Part shown: piece by piece, positions 16,469 to 24,244 of the stretch
How the letters are laid out: each line of letters opens with the position of its first letter
Position numbering within the stretch: the first letter of the stretch is position 1
Origin: REEB85 sp018971455
Lineage (GTDB): Bacteria; Pseudomonadota; Alphaproteobacteria; Acetobacterales; Acetobacteraceae
DNA length: 24,244 bases
Reading direction: 5' to 3'
Assembly: GCA_028871195.1 (NCBI GenBank)
Contig: JAGWNT010000063.1
Coordinates: forward strand, 1 to 24,244
Program-made: the position numbers and the translations under genes
The notes under the pieces: generated by a model
The model's database searches: none
Told to the model about the DNA's origin: nothing
Seen by the model: the letters and a program-made list of their open reading frames with translations, nothing else

Positions 16469-17173
16469 ATGAACGCCACCACCGTCGCGCTGCTCAAGCG
16501 CGTCAGCACCGCGACCCTGACGACGCAGCTCTTCAAGCGCGGCCTGCGCAACGTCTTCATGCAGGGCGTCCGTCCGCTCGGCGGGCTTGCGGAAAATCTC
16601 GTCGGCCCCGCCTACACCCTGCGCAACATCCCCGCCCGCGAGGATATCGACCGGGTCGAGGGCTTCGCCAATCCGGAGCATCCGCAGCGCAAGGCGGTGG
16701 AGAACGCGCCGGCCGGGCACGTCATGGTGATCGATTGCCGGGGCGATCCGCGCGTCGCCTCGGCCGGCGAAATCCTGGCGACCAGGCTGATGGTGCGCGG
16801 CGCCGCCGGCCTGGTCTCCGATGGCGGCCTGCGCGACAGTGCCAGCATCGCCGCCATGGCCATGCCGGTGTTCTGCTCCGGCCCCTCCGCGCCGCTCAAC
16901 CTGGTGCAGCACCATGCCGTCGATATCAACGTGCCGATCGCCTGCGGGGGCGTTGCGGTCTATCCCGGCGATATGATCGTGGGCGACGCCGACGGGGTGG
17001 TGGTGGTGCCCGCCCACCTCGCCGACGAGATCGCCGTTGAAGGGGCGGCCCAGGAGGAGATGGAGGCGTTCCTGCTCACCCGCATCCAGCAGGGCGCCAC
17101 CCTGCCCGGCACCTACCCGCCCAACGAGGCGACCCGCGCCGCCTATGCCGCCTGGAAGGCGGGGCGTTCATAA
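16469..17173 (+). CDS. RraA-like / HMG-CHA aldolase family protein
   Basis: The family spans RNase E inhibitor RraA, class II 4-hydroxy-4-methyl-2-oxoglutarate (HMG) aldolases and oxaloacetate decarboxylases. The 234 residues are longer than E. coli RraA (about 160), with extra N- and C-terminal parts, as in versions found in sugar-acid gene clusters. Family core: RGDPRVASAGEILATRLMVR (91-110), GAAGLVSDGGLRDSASI (111-127) with the substrate/metal Arg122-Asp123 pair, and YPGDMIVGDADGVVVVP (165-181). The start at 16469 has GGAGG upstream. Context (GntR-like repressor before it, malate synthase after it) favours a carbon-catabolic enzyme that releases pyruvate over an RNase regulator; that is inference. 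Confidence 0.8.
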   Translation: MNATTVALLKRVSTATLTTQLFKRGLRNVFMQGVRPLGGLAENLVGPAYTLRNIPAREDIDRVEGFANPEHPQRKAVENAPAGHVMVIDCRGDPRVASAGEILATRLMVRGAAGLVSDGGLRDSASIAAMAMPVFCSGPSAPLNLVQHHAVDINVPIACGGVAVYPGDMIVGDADGVVVVPAHLADEIAVEGAAQEEMEAFLLTRIQQGATLPGTYPPNEATRAAYAAWKAGRS

Positions 17174-17186
17174 GCCGCGCTCATGG

Positions 17187-17216
17187 ATGAATGAGTAATC
17201 CACACTGATCGATAAT
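17187..17216 (+). promoter_or_regulatory. Candidate glcB promoter
   Basis: GATAAT at 17211-17216 is a near-consensus -10 box in the 107-base gap before glcB. The best -35 is weak (ATGAAT, 17187-17192, 18 bases away). An inverted repeat CTCAT-N6-ATGAG (17180-17195) overlaps the -35 position and could bind a regulator. Confidence 0.4.
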
Positions 17217-17231
17217 AGCTCTCGACAGACA

Positions 17232-17273
17232 CCCCCGGCCACGGCAAAGCAACCCGCCAAATCGGAGCGGGGG
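17232..17273 (+). promoter_or_regulatory. glcB leader with two alternative hairpins over the ribosome site
   Basis: CCCCCG (17232-17237) can pair with CGGGGG (17268-17273), and CCCGC (17253-17257) can pair with GCGGG (17267-17271). Both use the GGGGGAT ribosome site just before the ATG at 17281, so they exclude each other and each would mask the site. It is a possible translational control element, or chance in GC-rich DNA. Confidence 0.3.
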
Positions 17274-17280
17274 ATCAGCG

Positions 17281-19443
17281 ATGCGTGACGACGGGATTGG
17301 CGGGCTCCAGGTGGACCCCGCGCTGCGCGCCTTCGTCGAGGCCGAGGCGCTGCCCGGCACCGGCATCGCGGCGGAGCGTTTCTGGTCCGGGCTGGAGGCC
17401 ATTCTCGCCGCCTTCGCGCCGCGCAACGCCGCTCTGCTGGCCCACCGCGACACGCTGCAGGGGCAAATCGACGCCTGGCATCGCGCCCATCCGGCGCGCC
17501 CCGTCGATGGCGCCGCCTACATGCAGTTCCTGCGCGACATCGGCTATCTGCTGCCGCCGCCGGCGCCGTTCACCGTCACCACCGCGCCGGTTGACGACGA
17601 GATCGCCCGCATCGCCGGCCCGCAGCTTGTCGTGCCGGTGAACAATGCGCGCTATGCGCTGAACGCCGGCAATGCGCGCTGGGGCAGCCTCTACGACGCG
17701 CTGTATGGCACCGATGCGCTGCCCGAAACCGGGGAGCTGGCGCGCGGCGGCACCTACAACCCCGCCCGCGGCGCCGCCGTCGTCGCCCGCGCGCGCGCGG
17801 TGCTGGACCAGGCCGCCCCGCTGGCCGGCGCCAGCCACGCCGATGTCACCGCCTACAGCGTCGCCGGCGGCCGGCTCGTCGCGGCCACCGCAGCCGGCAC
17901 GACCGGGCTTGCGAACCCCGCGCAGTTCGCAGGCTTCACAGGCGACCCCGCCGCCCCCGCCGCGGTGCTGCTGCGCAATCACGGCCTGCATCTCGAGCTG
18001 CGCATCGACCGCACGCACCGCATCGGCCGTGACGACCCGGCGGGACTGGCCGACATCATCGTCGAATCGGCCCTCACCACCATCATGGATTGTGAGGACA
18101 GCGTCGCCGCCGTCGATGCCGCCGACAAGGTCGGCGTCTATCGCAACTGGCTCGGGCTGATGACCGGCACGCTGAGTGCCGAGGTCGAGAAGGGCAGCGG
18201 CACCATCACCCGCCGCCTCAACCCCGACCGCAGCTACACCGCGCCGGCGGGCGGCATGCTCACCCTGCCCGGCCGCAGCCTGATGCTGGTGCGCAATGTC
18301 GGGCATCACATGTTCACCGACGCGGTGCGCGACGCCACGGGCGCCGCCGTGCCCGAGACCATCCTCGATGCCGCGATCACCAGCCTGATCGCGCTGCACG
18401 ACCTCAAGGGCACGGGCGCGCTGCGCAACAGCCGCGCCGGCTCCGTCTACATCGTCAAGCCCAAGATGCACGGGCCGGACGAGGTGGCCTTCGCCTCGGA
18501 CCTGTTCGCCGCCGTCGAGGATATGCTGGGCCTCGCGCGCAACACGCTCAAGATGGGCATCATGGACGAGGAGCGGCGCACCACCGTCAACCTCGCCGCC
18601 TGCATCCATGCCGCCAGCGCCCGCGTCGCCTTCATCAACACCGGCTTCCTCGACCGCACGGGCGACGAGATCCACACCTCGTTCGAAGCGGGTGCGATGA
18701 TCCGCAAGAACGACATGCGCGCCACCGCCTGGATCGCCGCCTACGAGAACAACAATGTCGATGTCGGGCTGGCCTGCGGCCTGCGCGGCCACGCGCAGAT
18801 CGGCAAGGGCATGTGGGCGGCGCCGGACCGCATGGCGGACATGCTGGCGCAGAAGATCGCCCATCCGCGCGCCGGCGCCAACACCGCCTGGGTGCCCTCG
18901 CCGACGGCGGCGACCCTGCATGCGCTGCACTACCATGAAGTCGACGTCGCCGCCCGCCAGGCCGAGCTTGCCGCGCGCGCGCCCGCCCGTCTCGCCGACA
19001 TCCTGACCATCCCCCTCGCCGACCGGCCGAACTGGTCGCCCGCCGAGTTGCAGGAGGAGCTCGACAACAACGCCCAGGGCATCCTCGGCTACGTGGTGCG
19101 CTGGATCGACCAGGGGGTGGGCTGCTCGAAGGTGCCGGACATCCACGATATCGGCCTGATGGAAGACCGCGCGACGCTGCGCATCTCCAGCCAGCATATC
19201 GCCAACTGGCTGCATGGCGGCATCGTCACCGAAGCGCAGGTGATGGCAACGCTGCGCCGCATGGCCGAGGTGGTGGACCGCCAGAACGCCGCCGATCCGG
19301 CCTATGTGCGGATGGCGCCGGGCTTCGACGGCATCGCCTTCAAGGCGGCCTGCGACCTCATCTTCAAAGGCCGTATCCAGCCCAACGGCTACACCGAGTT
19401 CATCCTCCACGCCCGCCGCCGGGAGGCCAAGGCGGCCGCCTGA
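17281..19443 (+). CDS. glcB: Malate synthase G
   Basis: Condenses glyoxylate with acetyl-CoA to give malate, in the cytoplasm. The 720 residues match isoform G, not the shorter isoform A. Active-site positions align with the E. coli enzyme: Arg338 (LVRNVGHHMF), Glu430 (KMGIMDEERRT), Asp458 (GFLDRTGDEIHTS), Cys615 (GVGCSKVPD) and the catalytic base Asp629 (LMEDRATLRISSQHIANWLH). A conserved DCEDSVAAVDAADKVGVYRNW block lies at 270-290. The start ATG has GGGGGAT upstream. No isocitrate lyase or glycolate oxidase gene is in the window, so the glyoxylate source is not shown. It is convergent with ppx and follows rraA by 107 bases with its own candidate promoter. Confidence 0.97.
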   Translation: MRDDGIGGLQVDPALRAFVEAEALPGTGIAAERFWSGLEAILAAFAPRNAALLAHRDTLQGQIDAWHRAHPARPVDGAAYMQFLRDIGYLLPPPAPFTVTTAPVDDEIARIAGPQLVVPVNNARYALNAGNARWGSLYDALYGTDALPETGELARGGTYNPARGAAVVARARAVLDQAAPLAGASHADVTAYSVAGGRLVAATAAGTTGLANPAQFAGFTGDPAAPAAVLLRNHGLHLELRIDRTHRIGRDDPAGLADIIVESALTTIMDCEDSVAAVDAADKVGVYRNWLGLMTGTLSAEVEKGSGTITRRLNPDRSYTAPAGGMLTLPGRSLMLVRNVGHHMFTDAVRDATGAAVPETILDAAITSLIALHDLKGTGALRNSRAGSVYIVKPKMHGPDEVAFASDLFAAVEDMLGLARNTLKMGIMDEERRTTVNLAACIHAASARVAFINTGFLDRTGDEIHTSFEAGAMIRKNDMRATAWIAAYENNNVDVGLACGLRGHAQIGKGMWAAPDRMADMLAQKIAHPRAGANTAWVPSPTAATLHALHYHEVDVAARQAELAARAPARLADILTIPLADRPNWSPAELQEELDNNAQGILGYVVRWIDQGVGCSKVPDIHDIGLMEDRATLRISSQHIANWLHGGIVTEAQVMATLRRMAEVVDRQNAADPAYVRMAPGFDGIAFKAACDLIFKGRIQPNGYTEFILHARRREAKAAA

Positions 19444-19489
19444 GGCCTGCGCCCGTTCGGGATTCCGCCGCGGCCCGCCGCGCGCCCGC

Positions 19490-20536
19490 TCAGCGGCGGG
19501 AGCCGCGCCCGCGCGCGGGCTCCCGGTCGGCGCGCATCAGGCGCAGCAGCATGCCCTCGCGCAGGCCGCGATCGGCCACCACCACCTGCGGGGCCGGCCA
19601 GGTCTCGTGGATGGCGGCGAAGATCGCGCAGCCGGGGAGTACGAACTCCGCCCGCTCCGGCCCAATGCACGGGTGCAGCGCCACGCCGTCCCGCCCGAGT
19701 GCCTGCACGCGCGCCACCGCGGCCACCGCCTCGGCCCGCGACAGCACCGCGCCATCCACCGCCGGGCGGCTGTAGCGCGGCAGGTCGAGCACGATGCCGG
19801 CCAGCGTGGTGACGGTGCCCGAGGTGCCGAGCAGGCAGACGCCGCCCTGGCGGATCTCCTGGCCGATGCAATGCACGCCCTCGAAGCAGCGCAGCCGGGC
19901 GGCAACGTCCTCGACCATGGCGCGAAAGCTGGCCGGCGTGCCGGACGCGGCGCCGAAGCGCTCGGCCAGCGTCACCACGCCGACCGGCAGGGAAATGGTG
20001 CCGATCAGCTGCGGCCCCTCGCCGCCGCCGGGCAGACGCACCCAGGCAAGCTCCGTCGAGCCGCCGCCGATATCGAACAGCAGCGCCCGCCGCCCCGCAC
20101 CGCAGAGCAGCGGCGCGCAACTCTCCAGCGCCAGCTCGGCTTCCTCGCGGGTCGAGATCAGCTCGATGGCAAGCCCGGTCTCGGCGCGCGCGCGGGCCAG
20201 AAACTCCGCGCCATTGGCCGCCTGCCGGCACGCTTCGGTGGCGATGGCGCGCAGGCCCCGGACCGGGCGGCGCGCCAGGCGGCCGGCGCAGGAATGCAGG
20301 GCCGTGATGGCCCGCTCCATGGCGGACTGGCTCAGCCGCCCGCTATGGTGCAGCCCCTCGCCGAGGCGGACGACGCGGCTGAAGCTGTCGAGCACGCGAA
20401 ACCCGTCGCCATGGGGCGCGCCGACCAGCAGGCGGCAATTATTGGTGCCGAGATCGAGCGCCGCAAACGCCGGCGCCACCGCCCGCGACGGCGAGGCAGG
20501 CGGGATTTGGGCGTGCAAGGCGGCCGGATCGACCAT
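19490..20536 (-). CDS. Ppx/GppA family phosphatase
   Basis: Family members hydrolyse polyphosphate ends or convert pppGpp to ppGpp. The 348 residues carry the actin-like nucleotide motifs FAALDLGTNNCRLLVG (24-39) and LLFDIGGGSTEL, plus ISTREEAELALES, SLPVGVVTLAERF and LLGTSGTVTTLAGI. The length fits the short two-domain version without a C-terminal HD domain, common in Alphaproteobacteria. The C-terminus is basic (ADREPARGRGSRR). In many Alphaproteobacteria the next gene is the 23S rRNA methyltransferase rlmE; here the phosphatase gene instead meets glcB tail to tail. Polyphosphatase and pppGppase roles cannot be separated by sequence. Confidence 0.92.
   Translation of the reverse strand: MVDPAALHAQIPPASPSRAVAPAFAALDLGTNNCRLLVGAPHGDGFRVLDSFSRVVRLGEGLHHSGRLSQSAMERAITALHSCAGRLARRPVRGLRAIATEACRQAANGAEFLARARAETGLAIELISTREEAELALESCAPLLCGAGRRALLFDIGGGSTELAWVRLPGGGEGPQLIGTISLPVGVVTLAERFGAASGTPASFRAMVEDVAARLRCFEGVHCIGQEIRQGGVCLLGTSGTVTTLAGIVLDLPRYSRPAVDGAVLSRAEAVAAVARVQALGRDGVALHPCIGPERAEFVLPGCAIFAAIHETWPAPQVVVADRGLREGMLLRLMRADREPARGRGSRR
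19498..19524. terminator. GC hairpin after glcB, inside the 3' end of ppx
   Basis: GGGAGCC (19498-19504) and GGCTCCC (19518-19524) form a 7-bp stem with a GC-only 13-base loop. It begins 54 bases after the glcB stop and overlaps the last codons of the convergent phosphatase gene. No U-run is present. It could limit read-through from glcB. Confidence 0.35.
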
Positions 20537-20572
20537 GGCGGGGTTGAATGCTCCAGATCAGCTATCTTCCCC

Positions 20573-20591
20573 GCTCCATATGGGGTGGAGC
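20573..20591. promoter_or_regulatory. Inverted repeat upstream of ppx
   Basis: GCTCCA, loop TATGGGG, TGGAGC: perfect 6-base arms 37-55 bases before the ppx start codon on its 5' side, and also upstream of tRNA-Gln. It could be an operator or leader hairpin for ppx. The rest of the 336-base stretch 20537-20872 holds the tRNA-Gln gene and its likely promoter, and I see nothing else in it. Confidence 0.3.
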
Positions 20592-20639
20592 AAGCGGGAA
20601 CGCACGCCGGCCGCCCACATGGCGAAGGTTTCACCGCGG

Positions 20640-20668
20640 TTGCGCGCCAATGGACCGCATGCTACGTC
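20640..20668 (+). promoter_or_regulatory. Candidate tRNA-Gln promoter
   Basis: TTGCGC (20640-20645), 17-base gap, TACGTC (20663-20668), ending 13 bases before the mature tRNA 5' end. The -10 is poor on its own. The layout (TTGC -35, 17-base gap, 13-14 bases to the tRNA) matches the better tRNA-Asn promoter in this window. Confidence 0.35.
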
Positions 20669-20681
20669 GCCGCCATCCGCT

Positions 20682-20755
20682 TGGGGGATAGTTTAGCGGT
20701 AAAACTCCCGGCTCTGACCCGGGCATCCTTGGTTCGAATCCAGGTCCCCCAGCCA
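20682..20755 (+). tRNA. tRNA-Gln (anticodon CTG), CCA encoded
   Basis: Acceptor stem TGGGGGA (20682-20688) pairs with TCCCCCA (20745-20751); discriminator G, then encoded CCA (20753-20755). The anticodon arm CCCGG-CTCTGAC-CCGGG places CTG at positions 34-36, which reads the CAG codon. The T arm has GGTTCGAATCC. The gene is complete. No copy of its 3' end is seen elsewhere in the window, so there is no sign of an integrated element. Confidence 0.96.
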
Positions 20756-20872
20756 ACGCCGCCCATGCCGCAGCAGGCCCGGCTGCCGCCGCGCCGGGGG
20801 CGATTTGCATTGCCCGCGCAACCGCCCCTAGGCTGACCCGGATCACCCGCAGTCATCTGGACGGAGCCGCCG

Positions 20873-24061
<3,189 letters not shown>

Positions 24062-24088
24062 CGCACCCGGCGCGGCGCGCTGCAGGCC

Positions 24089-24116
24089 GGCATGGCCCGT
24101 CCCGGCGGGCCATGCC
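24089..24116 (+). terminator. Strong hairpin after the propeller gene
   Basis: GGCATGGCCCG (24089-24099), six-base loop TCCCGG, CGGGCCATGCC (24106-24116): a perfect 11-bp stem 27 bases after the stop codon. It lacks a clear U-run but is by far the strongest hairpin in the window and lies between the gene and the next promoter, as a terminator should. Confidence 0.6.
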
Positions 24117-24125
24117 AACCAGCAT

Positions 24126-24154
24126 TTGCATCGCCGAAAAGCCTTCGCTATAGG
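24126..24154 (+). promoter_or_regulatory. Candidate tRNA-Asn promoter
   Basis: TTGCAT (24126-24131), 17-base gap, TATAGG (24149-24154), ending 14 bases before the tRNA. The spacing is ideal for a sigma-70-type promoter starting a few bases before the mature 5' end. Confidence 0.5.
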
Positions 24155-24168
24155 GAGCGCGGCGCTGA

Positions 24169-24244
24169 TCCCGGATAGCTCAGCTGGTAGAGCAAGCGGC
24201 TGTTAACCGCTCGGTCGTAGGTTCGAGTCCTACTCCGGGAGCCA
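24169..24244 (+). tRNA. tRNA-Asn (anticodon GTT), CCA encoded
   Basis: Acceptor stem TCCCGGA (24169-24175) pairs with TCCGGGA (24234-24240); discriminator G, encoded CCA at 24242-24244, the last base of the window. The D arm is AGCTCAGCTGGTAGAGC, the anticodon arm GCGGC-TGTTAAC-CGC gives GTT, and the T arm has GGTTCGAGTCC. The gene is complete. Confidence 0.96.

Noticed and set aside
17275..19410. 711-residue minus-strand frame opposite glcB
   Set aside because: Mirror of malate synthase G codons; low-complexity Gly/Arg/Val composition.

Overview
The window is very GC-rich chromosomal DNA with third-codon G/C bias in every gene. It carries a block typical of Alphaproteobacteria: eno, ftsB, pdhA, pdhB, pdhC, lpd, lipA, coq10/ratA. 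The E1-beta subunit has its own N-terminal lipoyl domain, which is also an alphaproteobacterial habit. Content and style (malate synthase G, PgpA, a Slt-type transglycosylase, a Sat1-like acetyltransferase) suggest Rhodospirillales, possibly Acetobacteraceae. That placement is inference, not measurement.

Layout, left to right. (1) 2-1842, plus strand: the 3' part of a soluble lytic transglycosylase gene, overlapped by pgpA. (2) 1915-3472, minus strand: a small exported EF-hand-like protein and a PLP-dependent threonine aldolase. (3) 3560-11906, minus strand: one tightly packed run pdhA-pdhB-pdhC-acetyltransferase-lpdA-lipA-coq10/ratA-ECF sigma-anti-sigma, with four junctions overlapping or separated by no more than a base. 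(4) 12221-13459, plus strand: an MFS exporter inserted between pdhA and ftsB. (5) 13514-15207, minus strand: ftsB and enolase. (6) 15370-19443, plus strand: a LacI/GntR-type repressor with a TTG start, an RraA/HMG-aldolase-like protein and malate synthase G. (7) 19490-20536, minus strand: a Ppx/GppA phosphatase. (8) 20682-24244, plus strand: tRNA-Gln(CTG), a 1062-residue Asp-box (VPS10/sortilin-like) propeller protein, a strong hairpin, and tRNA-Asn(GTT) ending at the window edge.

How the genes fit together. Enolase leads towards pyruvate, the PDH complex turns pyruvate into acetyl-CoA, and LipA makes the lipoyl cofactor for PdhB and PdhC. Malate synthase G consumes acetyl-CoA with glyoxylate. 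The RraA-like protein belongs to a family that includes aldolases releasing pyruvate, so lacI-rraA-glcB may form a small regulated module feeding the same pool. The acetyltransferase inside the PDH operon uses the operon's product, acetyl-CoA. The ECF sigma/anti-sigma pair at the operon's end is a possible regulatory link between central carbon flow and a stress response.

No CRISPR array, insertion sequence, rRNA or phage gene was seen. The least expected items are the ECF pair and the acetyltransferase in the PDH operon, the MFS gene breaking the ftsB-pdhA junction, and the propeller protein, which has no signal peptide and sits between two tRNA genes.
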